Assembly: GCA_035551995.1 (NCBI GenBank)
Contig: DASZME010000038.1
Span: 1-60,622 of the forward strand
Length of the DNA: 60,622 nt
Source: RYN-428 sp035551995
GTDB lineage: Bacteria > Planctomycetota > Phycisphaerae > Tepidisphaerales > Tepidisphaeraceae
Direction of reading: 5' to 3'
Position numbers and translations under genes: made by a program. Positions 34,009 to 42,573 of this stretch are shown piece by piece (position 1 is the stretch's first letter; every line of letters begins with the position of its first letter). Below the pieces are notes generated by a model. It was not told the DNA's origin. It ran no database searches and worked only from the letters and a program-made list of their open reading frames with translations.

Positions 34009-35358
34009 TTATGACGTCAGGATCGGGAACTTTGAGCTGCTGATCGGGAATGAATTGAAATTCTCCACCATCTTGGCGAACTCGCGGGCTACTTTTCTTG
34101 GCCGGCGCCCCAGCGTATAGAGGCCGACCGGATTGACGTGGCCGCGCATCTTGGTTAACGCGCTGTCCCAGTCCTTCATGTCGACCAGTCCAAACCAGGT
34201 GAATCCGACGATGGGAACGCCGTCTTCGCGCAGACGCAAGAGGTTCATCCATTCCTTCCATAGCCATTCGACGGCAAAGCGCGAGGCGCGATTGGTTTCG
34301 GTGTGCATGACCGGCAATCTGTAACGGTCGAAATATTGGCGGGTAATCACGTAGTATCCGTACACATCGCCGGCGCCGATGGTCGTGGCGTCGTCACGGA
34401 TGACGTGTTCATTGGTGATGTAGTAGTCTGTTCCCATGATGCAGTGAGAACGGAGATCGCTCTGTTCCCTGTACCATTGATATTCCTGCGACGTCATCCC
34501 GCTATGCAAAAGATATTGATACATCGTGGCGGAAACGTCATGCCCGAAGAGAAGATCCAGCGACAGAAATCGCCGTTCATTAAGGAAGGTCGCTTTGGGA
34601 ACCATTTTGGGGCTGCCGGGATGAACGTACTCGGTGGACTCGCTGAAAATGAAAATGGCGTCAGGCCGCTGGCGGAGAATTTCGCGCATGGTGAGCATGG
34701 ACGCTTTCACGCAATGCTTGAGATTGGTGACGAACGCCTGATCGCTTTTCAGCCGTTCGTTCCACCACCCGAAGGCGCCGGAAAATTGTGCCGTAACGAA
34801 AATCTCGTTCACCGGCGTGAAGAAACGAACCCAGGGATACTGCTTGCAGAAAGCCGCCGCATATTCGGCCAGATAGTGCGGCCAATCCGGATTCTGAAAG
34901 TTCACGAGCCAGTCGGGCAACCCGAAATGGACCAGGTCGATGATCGGGCGAATGCCCAGGCGCTGCATTTCCTCCATGACGGGATCGAGAATCTCCCAAT
35001 GATACTGCCCGGCGCCGGTGAATAACCGGTGGATAGGCGGACCATACCGAAGATAGCGCAGCCCGAGGTCGCGCACAAGCTGCAAGTCGGTCTTCCAGTG
35101 TTCGTAGTGCCCGGTCGCTTCCAGCTCATCGACGCGCACGCCGCCTTCGATCGTGGGATTCGAGCATTCGATCCCGACGGCGAACATGAATCGCAAGTTG
35201 TCGATGATCTCTTCGGGCGTCGGCGAACGCACATGCGTCACCGTCGGCGGCGGCACCGTTACCACATGCGGCTCCCGCCGGCCGTTGGGTCCTGGCGCTA
35301 AGACCGAGGCGCTAGGCTTGCGTGGCGAATGCTTGGAAACAGGCTTGGCATAAGCCAT
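34009..35358 (-). CDS. GH1-like glycoside hydrolase
   Basis: A 449-residue hydrolase paralogous to the first half of the fusion at 29581-32298. The start at 35358 follows AAGGATCGG. After a basic, Pro-rich N-terminus (about 60 residues) come FMFAVGIECSNPTIEGG, DLGLRYLRYGPPIHR, the acid/base region FTPVNEIFVTAQF and the nucleophile region VMHTETNRAS, ending with FTWFGLVDMKDWDSALT. The order matches clan A retaining beta-glucosidases. No signal peptide is evident, so it may act in the cytoplasm. It is transcribed toward the fusion cluster and converges with the flavoprotein gene. Confidence 0.8.
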   Translation of the reverse strand: MAYAKPVSKHSPRKPSASVLAPGPNGRREPHVVTVPPPTVTHVRSPTPEEIIDNLRFMFAVGIECSNPTIEGGVRVDELEATGHYEHWKTDLQLVRDLGLRYLRYGPPIHRLFTGAGQYHWEILDPVMEEMQRLGIRPIIDLVHFGLPDWLVNFQNPDWPHYLAEYAAAFCKQYPWVRFFTPVNEIFVTAQFSGAFGWWNERLKSDQAFVTNLKHCVKASMLTMREILRQRPDAIFIFSESTEYVHPGSPKMVPKATFLNERRFLSLDLLFGHDVSATMYQYLLHSGMTSQEYQWYREQSDLRSHCIMGTDYYITNEHVIRDDATTIGAGDVYGYYVITRQYFDRYRLPVMHTETNRASRFAVEWLWKEWMNLLRLREDGVPIVGFTWFGLVDMKDWDSALTKMRGHVNPVGLYTLGRRPRKVAREFAKMVENFNSFPISSSKFPILTS

Positions 35359-35502
35359 GGCTACCGATCCTTCTGACGATGTGGGACTATCGCGCAAACG
35401 AACATCGTTCCGTTAGCGACAGTTAAGCGGCAACGCCGCGGAATGTCCATTGCGGTTCTTTCAAAGTTCTGAGACACAGGCACTGTTGACGCGGAGAAAC
35501 CC

Positions 35503-36477
35503 ATGTCCACTGATTATCGCAACCCGGTTTATCCTCTCGATTTCGCCGATCCGTTTGTCCTGCGAACGCCACAAGGATACTACGCATACGGGACCGCCGC
35601 GACCGGCGCCGACGGCTTAATTTTCCCGGTGCTCCGCTCAAGCGATCTCGCGACGTGGGAACGCCTTGGCGGCGCGCTAAAACCGCTCACCGATCCGCCG
35701 GCGGTATCGTATTGGGCGCCGGAGGTGGCCGAAAAAGATGGGCGCTATTATATGTTTTATTCGGCCTCCACCGGCGCCTCCGACGAATATCACCGCCTGC
35801 GCGTCGCGGTCGCCTCCGATCCGGCCGGTCCATTCGTCGACAGCGGCCGGCTCATTCTTCCCGACGCCGGGTTCACCATCGACGCCAGCCCGTTTCGCGA
35901 TCCGCAAACGGGGTCGCATTATCTTTTTTTCGCGACCGACTATGTGACCGATGAACCGCACGGCACCGGTCTGGCGGTCGTCGCGCTGGCCGATGATCTT
36001 ATGTCGGCGACCACCGCTCCAAAGCCCGTCATCCGAGCGCAAGCCAACTGGCAGATCTATGAGCGTAACCGCGACTACAAAGGAAAAACCTGGACGAAAT
36101 GGCACTGCGTGGAAGGTCCAAACGTCCTGTTTCACCGGGGGAAATATTACTGCTTCTATTCCGGCGGCGCCTGGCATGGCGACAGCTACGGCGTGGGCTT
36201 TGCCGTCGCCGATCATCCGATGGGACCCTGGCGCGACGACTTTGCCGCACACGGCGCGGTGGTTCTCAAAGGCATCCCGGGGAAAGTCATTGGCCCCGGC
36301 CACAATTCGCATGTGCTCGGCCCCGATGATCGGACGATTTACATGGTGTATCACGCATGGGACGCCGCGAAAACCGCCCGTCGCATGTGCATCGACCCGA
36401 TCGTCTGGACCCGCGTCGGTCCCAAGGTAGACGGCCCGAGCACCGGGCCGCGCGAACTGGCCGAAAAGGCGGGGTGA
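35503..36477 (+). CDS. GH43-family glycoside hydrolase
   Basis: A 324-residue five-bladed beta-propeller enzyme of family GH43 (arabinofuranosidase, xylosidase or galactosidase type). The catalytic base lies in YPLDFADPFVLRTPQGYYAYG, the pKa-modulating Asp in FTIDASPFRD, and the acid Glu in WHCVEGPNVLFHRGKYY; GPGHNSHVLG and YMVYHAWD follow. The start has GGAG and there is no signal peptide. It is divergent from the GH1-like gene with a 144-base gap, so the two may share a control region. With the arabinokinase-like kinase at 4.9 kb, arabinose-containing glycans are a possible substrate, but this is only a guess. Confidence 0.88.
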   Translation: MSTDYRNPVYPLDFADPFVLRTPQGYYAYGTAATGADGLIFPVLRSSDLATWERLGGALKPLTDPPAVSYWAPEVAEKDGRYYMFYSASTGASDEYHRLRVAVASDPAGPFVDSGRLILPDAGFTIDASPFRDPQTGSHYLFFATDYVTDEPHGTGLAVVALADDLMSATTAPKPVIRAQANWQIYERNRDYKGKTWTKWHCVEGPNVLFHRGKYYCFYSGGAWHGDSYGVGFAVADHPMGPWRDDFAAHGAVVLKGIPGKVIGPGHNSHVLGPDDRTIYMVYHAWDAAKTARRMCIDPIVWTRVGPKVDGPSTGPRELAEKAG

Positions 36478-36490
36478 GATTCCAATTTCG

Positions 36491-36517
36491 CCGGCCGTCA
36501 TCGTATAATGGCCGGTA
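36491..36517 (+). promoter_or_regulatory. -10 box flanked by an inverted repeat, next to the start codon
   Basis: TATAAT (36504-36509) lies between CCGGCC (36491-36496) and GGCCGG (36510-36515). The likely ATG is at 36517, so transcription would begin at or near the start codon, giving a leaderless mRNA. The inverted repeat around the -10 box could be an operator. Confidence 0.45.
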
Positions 36518-37287
36518 TGCTCGCCGGAATTAAGCAATTCGATCTTACCGACCGCGTCGCGATCGTTACCGGAGGGTCCAAGGGCCTGGGCCTGGCGATG
36601 GCGGAGGGTCTTGCCTCGGCAGGCGCCGACGTGATGATTGTCAGCCGGCATCAAGACGAAGCGGCAAGCGCGGCCGAAACAATCTCCCGCGACTATGGCC
36701 GCCGGGCCCGCGGTTTCGCGGCGGATGTTACGCAGGCGGACCAGGTCAATGGCGTCATGCGCGAAACGATCGATCGATTCGGCAAGGTCGATATTTTGAT
36801 CAACAACGCCGGCATCAATATTCGTGGGCCAATCGAATCGCTTGCGATTGAACAATTCCAGCAGGTGATGAACGTGAATGTCACCGGCGCCTGGCTCTGC
36901 TGCCGGGCGGCCATCCCCTCTATGAAGAAGGCGGGCCGAGGCCGGATCGTCAATTTGGCCAGCACGCTTGGATTGGTCGGTCTTGCGCTGCGAACGCCGT
37001 ACGCGTCGAGCAAGGGCGCGGTGGTGCAGATGACGCGCACACTTGCGCTGGAGTTGGCGCCAAACGGGATTACGGTCAACGCGATTTGCCCCGGTCCATT
37101 TCTAACCGAGATGAACGCGCCGATCGCCGGAACCGAGGACGGGAACAAGGTGATCGGAGCGACGGCGTTGAAACGCTGGGGCCGCTTGGAGGAGATTCAA
37201 GGGGCGGCGATTTTTTTGGCGAGCGACGCCGCAAGTTATGTCACGGGAAGCATGCTGGTGGTCGATGGGGGTTGGACGGCCCAGTGA
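36517..37287 (+). CDS. SDR-family oxidoreductase (gluconate 5-dehydrogenase-like)
   Basis: A 256-residue short-chain dehydrogenase starting MLAGIKQFDLTDRVAIVTGG. The cofactor loop is VTGGSKGLGLAMAEGL, then ILINNAGINIRGP, NLASTLGLVG and the YASSKGAVVQMTR Tyr/Lys pair, with the end TGSMLVVDGGWTAQ. This pattern is common in gluconate 5-dehydrogenase and 2-deoxy-gluconate 3-dehydrogenase. The ATG at 36517 is preferred because the ATG at 36508 overlaps a TATAAT box. It follows the GH43 gene by 39 bases and may act on the released sugar or sugar acid. A strong terminator follows. Confidence 0.85.
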   Translation: MLAGIKQFDLTDRVAIVTGGSKGLGLAMAEGLASAGADVMIVSRHQDEAASAAETISRDYGRRARGFAADVTQADQVNGVMRETIDRFGKVDILINNAGINIRGPIESLAIEQFQQVMNVNVTGAWLCCRAAIPSMKKAGRGRIVNLASTLGLVGLALRTPYASSKGAVVQMTRTLALELAPNGITVNAICPGPFLTEMNAPIAGTEDGNKVIGATALKRWGRLEEIQGAAIFLASDAASYVTGSMLVVDGGWTAQ

Positions 37288-37360
37288 AAACCGCGAATGC
37301 GAGTGGTAACATTCGGAGACTGGGTCCACTGATTCTGAATTGAATTTTAGTTGAACGGCT

Positions 37361-37386
37361 ATAGTCCAGCATTGGACTATTTTTTC
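37361..37386 (+). terminator. Intrinsic terminator after the SDR gene
   Basis: ATAGTCCA and TGGACTAT form a perfect 8-bp stem with the loop GCAT, followed by TTTTTT. It ends 20 bases before the efflux adaptor start. Confidence 0.8.
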
Positions 37387-37406
37387 TTCGTTGCTAGGAT
37401 GCCCTC

Positions 37407-38663
37407 ATGATGAAAAGTCTCCGCCGGGCCGCGCTGGGCGCGGGAATCACGGCAATAACGATCGGCGCCGCGCTCTCGAATAGCGGGTGCAAGAAGTCCG
37501 AAGCGGCCATGCCCGGGGCGGGCGGAAGGCCGCCGGCGCTGGTGAACGTGGCGACGGCAATGGAGCGCGAGGCGCCGGTTTATCTGGATGAAATCGGCAA
37601 AGCCGTCGCGCGGGAGATGGTGACGGTGATGCCGCAGGTCGCGGGAAGGATCGACGCGCTGCATTTTGCCGACGGGGCCGACCTGAAAAAGGGTGATCTG
37701 CTGTTCACCATCGACGCCCGCCCGTTTCAGGCGGTACTCGATCAGGCGCAGGGCCAATTGGCCAAAGACGAGGCGGCGTCGGTCAATGCCGAGCATTTTC
37801 TGAAAAGGCAGCAGGATATTTTCAAGCAGGGTTTTGTTTCGCCGTCGGATTACGACACCGCATTGTTCAATTCCAAAGCGACCAAGGCGGCGATGGAGGC
37901 GGATAAGGCCACCATCGAAGCCGCCCGGCTTAACGTGGAATATTGCACCATTCGTTCGCCGATCGATGGCCGGGCGGGCGCACGCCTGGTCGATCCGGGA
38001 AATGTCGTCAAAATCAACGAGACGCCGCTGCTGGTGATCCAGCGGATTGAACCGATCTACGCCGATTTCACCGTCAGTGAGCAGGAGCTTGCCCGCGTGC
38101 GCGCGGCGATGGCCGACCACACGCTCAAGACCCTGGTGAAACTGCCGACGGATACCAACGGCGGCGAAGAGGGAGACCTGACGTTCCTCGACAACGCCGT
38201 TCAGGACGCCAGCGGCACCATCAGGCTTCGCGCGACGTTGCCGAACAAGGATCGGCATTTTTGGCCGGGACAGTTCGTCAATGTGCGATTCGTGCTGAGC
38301 GTGAACAAATCCGTGCTGGTACCCACGTCGGCCCCGCAACTTGGTCAGCAGGGTTACTACGTATTTGTGGTGAAAGAAGACTCGACGGCCGAGCTTCATC
38401 CGGTCGTTCTCGGCCAGCAGCAAGGGGATTTGATCGTGGTGGAAAAAGGAGTGAACGCCGGCGACACGGTCATCACCAACGGGCAGCTTCTGGTGATGCC
38501 GGGCGGCCCGGTAAAGGTCGAGGCGACGCCGGCTCCGGCGCCGATGCCGGGCCACGCGCCCCCGGCCGGAGCGACGACGCAGCCGGCCCCGGTTGCGCCC
38601 AGTACGCAACCGTCGGCCAATCTTTCCGGTGGCCGCGCCGTTCGTGTCGGAGGGCAATCGTGA
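37407..38663 (+). CDS. RND efflux periplasmic adaptor (HlyD/AcrA family)
   Basis: A 418-residue membrane-fusion protein. The signal ends in the lipobox LSNSGC, so it is probably a lipoprotein. Domain order is typical: a lipoyl half (VMPQVAGRIDALHFADGADL, KKGDLLFTIDARPFQ), an alpha-hairpin (about 115-185), the second lipoyl half (YCTIRSPIDGRAGARLVDPG) and beta-barrel segments (NVRFVLSVNKSVLVPTSA). The last 40 residues are Pro/Ala/Thr-rich. It would link the inner-membrane pump encoded next to an outer-membrane channel. Its stop overlaps the pump's GTG start (GTGA), indicating translational coupling. No TolC-like gene is nearby. Confidence 0.92.
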   Translation: MMKSLRRAALGAGITAITIGAALSNSGCKKSEAAMPGAGGRPPALVNVATAMEREAPVYLDEIGKAVAREMVTVMPQVAGRIDALHFADGADLKKGDLLFTIDARPFQAVLDQAQGQLAKDEAASVNAEHFLKRQQDIFKQGFVSPSDYDTALFNSKATKAAMEADKATIEAARLNVEYCTIRSPIDGRAGARLVDPGNVVKINETPLLVIQRIEPIYADFTVSEQELARVRAAMADHTLKTLVKLPTDTNGGEEGDLTFLDNAVQDASGTIRLRATLPNKDRHFWPGQFVNVRFVLSVNKSVLVPTSAPQLGQQGYYVFVVKEDSTAELHPVVLGQQQGDLIVVEKGVNAGDTVITNGQLLVMPGGPVKVEATPAPAPMPGHAPPAGATTQPAPVAPSTQPSANLSGGRAVRVGGQS

Positions 38664-41600
38664 ATCTTTCCGAACCGTTTATTCGCCGGCCGGTGATGAC
38701 GCTGTTGTTGACGCTGTCGGTGCTGGTCTTTGGCGTGTTTGCGTACACGAAATTGCCGGTCAGCGATCTGCCGACGGTGGATTACCCGGTCATTCAGGTC
38801 ACGGTCGCCTATCCCGGCGCCAGCCCGCAAACGATGGCGGCCAACGTCGCCACGCCCCTCGAGCGGGCGTTCATGCAGATTCCCGGCATCGACGTCATTA
38901 CGTCCAAGAGCAGCCAGGGAAATGCGGCGTTTGTCTTGCAGTTTACGCTGAATAAAAGCATCGACGCGGCGGCCACCGACGTTCAGGCGGCGATATCTCA
39001 GGCGCAGGGAAGCCTGCCGACCGATCTACCGGCGCCGCCTTCGTTCACCAAGACCAATCCCAACGATCAGCCGATCATGTACATCGCGCTGACGAGCAAC
39101 ACGACGACCAAGGGCGCGGTTTATGATTTCGCCAATACGCAGGTCGGCCAGCGCATCAGCATCATCGAAGGCGTAAGCCGGGTGCTGGTCTACGGCGCCA
39201 AGTCGGCGATCCGCATCAAGGCCGATCCGTCGAAGCTGGCCACGCGCAAGATATCGATCGACGACCTTGTCAACGCGATTCAGAACGGCACGAGCTATGT
39301 CGGCGCCGGGCAGATGGACGGGCCGAACAAGACATTGCTGCTGCAGCCGCAAGGGCAGTTGGTGAGCGCCGAAGATTACAATAATCTGATCATCAACAAC
39401 CCGGCGAAAGACGGCGGGCCGATTTTTTTGAAGGATGTGGCGACGGCGGTCGAGTCGGTGCAGGACGAGCGCATCAACATGCGTTTCTGGGCCCGCGGGT
39501 ATGGCACGCCGACGGCGACGGTCGTGGTGGCGGTCTTCCGCCAGGCGGGCGCCAACGCCGTCGACGTCTCCAAGCGCATCCGAGATCTGTTGCCGGTCAT
39601 CAACGCCGAATTGCCGCCGTCGATTCTGATCACGCCGATCTACGATCGTTCGGTCAGCATCGTTCATAGCGTGACCGACGTGCAGGCGACGCTGTATATC
39701 GCGTTTGTGCTGGTGGTGCTGGTGATTTTCGTGTTCCTGGGCCGGGCCCGCGACACGCTGATCCCGGCGGTGGCGTTGCCGTTGTCGCTGCTGATCACCT
39801 TCATCGTCATGTGGGCGCTGGATTACAGCCTGGACAATCTATCGCTGATGGCCCTCACGCTGGCGATCGGATTTCTGGTCGACGACGCGATCGTGTTTCT
39901 GGAGAACACGGTTCGGCGGATGGAAGAGGGGGAAAACGCGTTTGACGCCGCCTTCCATAGCGCGCGAGAAATCAGCTTTACGATCCTGGCGATGACGATA
40001 TCCCTGGCGGCGGTGTTTTTGCCGCTGGTGCTGATGCCGGGGTTGATCGGCCGCATCTTCCGTGAATTCTCGGTGACGATCATCGTGTCGATTTTCGCCA
40101 GCGGTATCGTATCGCTGACGCTGACGCCGATGATGTGCTCCCGTTTCCTCGGGGATCGCGGGCCGGGCTCGAAGAAGACGCTCGTCGAGCGATTCAGCCT
40201 CGCGGTCGAACGACGGGTGCTGGCGTTGTACGGCGGGTCGTTGACGTGGTTCCTGCGGCACCGCTGGGTGTCGGCGTTGACGTGGGTGGTCTGCCTTGGC
40301 GGCACGTTTATTTTGTTTCGCGATATTCCAAAGACGTTTCTTCCGCTGGGCGACAGCGGATTTATCTGGGGCGTGTTGATCGGAAACACCAGCGCCTCTC
40401 CGCATTTGATGCGGACGTATCAGGATCAGGCCGACAAAATTCTCCAGGCCAATCCAGCCGTCGGCGCTACCTTCACCATGACCGGCAACGGACAGTTCCT
40501 TCCGTCGAACATGGGCCTGGCGCTGGCGTTCCTCGAAGACCGAAACAAACGCGAGGGCATTCAAGACGTCAACGGGCAGCTTGGCGGTCAACTGTTTCAA
40601 ATACCCGGCATCGTGCCCGCCCTCCGGGCGCAGCCGGCCCTGCAAATCAGCACCGGCGCCGCCGCCACGAGCCAGGGGCAATTCTCCTATTCCATCTCCG
40701 GCGTCGATCCAACCGAGGTGTATGCGACCGGCGCGAAGCTGATGCAAAAGTTCATGGAGTTTCCCGGCTTCGCCCAGCCGATCACCTCCGACTATTACAT
40801 GTTCTTCGACAAGATGCCGAACCTGGACATCACGATCCTGCGCGATCAGGCGAAGATTTATAACGTATCGGAGGCGAAAATCGGGTCGCTGCTTCGCAAT
40901 GGTTTTGCCCAGAACTACGCCTACCTGATCAAGAAGCCGACCGACCAGTATCAGGTGATCGTCGAGATTGAAGACAAAGACCGCCAGGGTCCGCCCGACC
41001 TGTCAAAGCTGTACGTTCGTTCCGACGACGGGCTGCGCCTCATTCCGCTCGACGCGGTGGTCAAATGGAAGCAGTCGGTCGGTCCGCAATCGGTCAACCA
41101 CCTGAATCAGTTCACGAGCGTTAGCTACTTCTTCAACCTCAAGCCCGGCGTGCCGCTGGGCGACGCGACCGATTACATCCAAAAGGTCGCCGCCGAGACC
41201 CTGCCGATCACCATCCGCGGCGATCTTCAGGGCGAGGCGCTCGAATTTCAAAAAACCGTCGGCAGCCTCAAGATCCTCATGCTCGTGGCCGTGTTCATCA
41301 TGTACGTGGTGCTCGGCATTCTCTACGAAAGTTACCTGCATCCGATCACGGTGCTGTCGTCGCTGCCGGTGGCGCTGGTCGGGGGATTGGCGACGCTGGT
41401 GCTGTTCCATGAACAGGCATCGCTCTACGCGTACATCGGCATGTTCATGCTGATGGGAATCGTCAAGAAAAACGGAATCATGATCGTCGATTTCGCGATG
41501 CAGCGCGTGCACCACGGCGAATCGGCCGAGAAGGCGATCCACGACGCGAGCATGGACCGTTTCCGCCCGATCATCATGACCACGCTGGCGGCCTTGATGG

Positions 41601-41869
41601 GCGCGCTGCCGATCGCCTTCGGCTATGGCGCCGACGGCGAAAGCCGCCGGCCGCTGGGATTGGTCATCGTTGGCGGATTGATCGTGTCTCAGTTCATTAC
41701 GCTTTATGTAACGCCGGTGATTTATCTGTACCTCGAAGAGTTCCAGGAAAAAATTCTCAATCGCACGACGTTCTTCAGTTCCACCCGATGGCGCGGCCCG
41801 GTGACCGCGGAAATCCCGATGGCGATGGTCGTCCATGGTTCGGTACCGGGAAACGGCAGCTCGAATTAG
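38660..41869 (+). CDS. RND multidrug efflux permease (AcrB/MdtBC-like)
   Basis: A 1069-residue inner-membrane pump that exports drugs or other small molecules by proton antiport. The GTG at 38660 overlaps the adaptor stop and begins VNLSEPFIRRPVMTLLLTLS; the open frame upstream is only a shadow of the adaptor. The proton relay in TM4 is seen in LAIGFLVDDAIVFLENTVRR. Other hallmarks are LPVSDLPTVDYPVIQVTVAY, the 12-helix layout with two large periplasmic loops, and GIVKKNGIMIVDFA in TM11. Sequence is closest to the MdtB/MdtC type. The pair forms an operon. The cargo cannot be told from sequence. Confidence 0.95.
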   Translation: MNLSEPFIRRPVMTLLLTLSVLVFGVFAYTKLPVSDLPTVDYPVIQVTVAYPGASPQTMAANVATPLERAFMQIPGIDVITSKSSQGNAAFVLQFTLNKSIDAAATDVQAAISQAQGSLPTDLPAPPSFTKTNPNDQPIMYIALTSNTTTKGAVYDFANTQVGQRISIIEGVSRVLVYGAKSAIRIKADPSKLATRKISIDDLVNAIQNGTSYVGAGQMDGPNKTLLLQPQGQLVSAEDYNNLIINNPAKDGGPIFLKDVATAVESVQDERINMRFWARGYGTPTATVVVAVFRQAGANAVDVSKRIRDLLPVINAELPPSILITPIYDRSVSIVHSVTDVQATLYIAFVLVVLVIFVFLGRARDTLIPAVALPLSLLITFIVMWALDYSLDNLSLMALTLAIGFLVDDAIVFLENTVRRMEEGENAFDAAFHSAREISFTILAMTISLAAVFLPLVLMPGLIGRIFREFSVTIIVSIFASGIVSLTLTPMMCSRFLGDRGPGSKKTLVERFSLAVERRVLALYGGSLTWFLRHRWVSALTWVVCLGGTFILFRDIPKTFLPLGDSGFIWGVLIGNTSASPHLMRTYQDQADKILQANPAVGATFTMTGNGQFLPSNMGLALAFLEDRNKREGIQDVNGQLGGQLFQIPGIVPALRAQPALQISTGAAATSQGQFSYSISGVDPTEVYATGAKLMQKFMEFPGFAQPITSDYYMFFDKMPNLDITILRDQAKIYNVSEAKIGSLLRNGFAQNYAYLIKKPTDQYQVIVEIEDKDRQGPPDLSKLYVRSDDGLRLIPLDAVVKWKQSVGPQSVNHLNQFTSVSYFFNLKPGVPLGDATDYIQKVAAETLPITIRGDLQGEALEFQKTVGSLKILMLVAVFIMYVVLGILYESYLHPITVLSSLPVALVGGLATLVLFHEQASLYAYIGMFMLMGIVKKNGIMIVDFAMQRVHHGESAEKAIHDASMDRFRPIIMTTLAALMGALPIAFGYGADGESRRPLGLVIVGGLIVSQFITLYVTPVIYLYLEEFQEKILNRTTFFSSTRWRGPVTAEIPMAMVVHGSVPGNGSSN

Positions 41870-42073
41870 GGCATTTTGCAAGTAGATGCGGCATGCTTCG
41901 TTGATCGGCGACCCGGCGTGTCGCATCAACCACCGTCCGACTCCTTTCAAAACACCTGACATCACCCTCAACACGTCCCGGTCCCGGTGACTCATCTCGA
42001 TTCGATCCTTCTCCATCCTACTTCTATAATCCGGACGGTCTTATCTGCCGAAGACACCGGATTTCGTCGGCCC

Positions 42074-42101
42074 TTGACACCGTTCCCCCAGCCGTTACGA
42101 T
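42074..42101 (+). promoter_or_regulatory. Sigma-70-like promoter
   Basis: TTGACA (42074-42079), a 16-base spacer and TACGAT (42096-42101) make a good promoter match, pointing toward the structured region and tRNA-Gln downstream. Confidence 0.55.
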
Positions 42102-42107
42102 AGGATT

Positions 42108-42325
42108 GCTTTTCCGACGCGGGCGTTTCCCGCGTTTGGGCGTTCGTCGAGAGGCCTGGCTTGCGTGAGCCGGGAGGGTAGGCGAAACGGGCCGGATTCG
42201 CGGTTTGAACCGGCTCGGGCCTTACGGGAATTTTTATACCGCGATCGGTTTTTGCCCGTTTGTCGGGCGTCGCCCATCGCCTTACGGCTTAGAACAACTG
42301 CCACCCTCACCCCTTCCTGGCAGAT
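42108..42325 (+). other. Structured leader or small RNA candidate before tRNA-Gln
   Basis: No protein gene is visible. The region contains several short hairpins: GCGGG/CCCGC inside CGACG/CGTCG, GGCT/AGCC inside GCCT/AGGC, and GCCCG/CGGGC near 42253-42268. It lies between a promoter candidate and tRNA-Gln. It could be the 5' leader of the tRNA precursor or a separate RNA. It does not look like RNase P, tmRNA or SRP RNA. Confidence 0.3.
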
Positions 42326-42396
42326 TGGCCCGTAGTGTAACGGTAGCACCACAGTTTTTGGTACTGTTTGTCTAGGTTCGAATCCTAGCGGGCCAG
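42326..42396 (+). tRNA. tRNA-Gln (TTG anticodon)
   Basis: A 71-base cloverleaf. TGGCCCG pairs with CGGGCCA and the discriminator is G. The anticodon loop is TTTTGGT with TTG, and the T arm is AGGTTCGAATCCT. CCA is not encoded. Confidence 0.95.
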
Positions 42397-42404
42397 TTTT
42401 GGTC

Positions 42405-42430
42405 GTCCCGTTTGACCGAACGATCGGGAC
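42405..42430 (+). terminator. Terminator after tRNA-Gln
   Basis: GTCCCG and CGGGAC form a 6-bp stem with a 14-base loop, followed by AAATAAATTTT. It is moderately convincing. Confidence 0.45.
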
Positions 42431-42573
42431 AAATAAATTTTCCCGAGTCCTTCATGGCCGTGGGCGGAAGCCTGCGGTTCTCCCGACAATATCCCAACAG
42501 CGTGCGCCCATGGCCGGCGACGGGGACGTAGTCGGAAGTTACTCCAGACAGACAGCCAAGCGCGACAAGCGAA

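Noticed and set aside
35677..36855. 392-residue open frame on the minus strand
   Set aside because: Antisense to the GH43 gene and the start of the SDR gene; composition is not protein-like.
38261..38659. N-terminal extension of the RND pump frame
   Set aside because: It overlaps the adaptor gene and reads as Gly/Arg-rich nonsense; the GTG at 38660 fits the family start and overlaps the adaptor stop.
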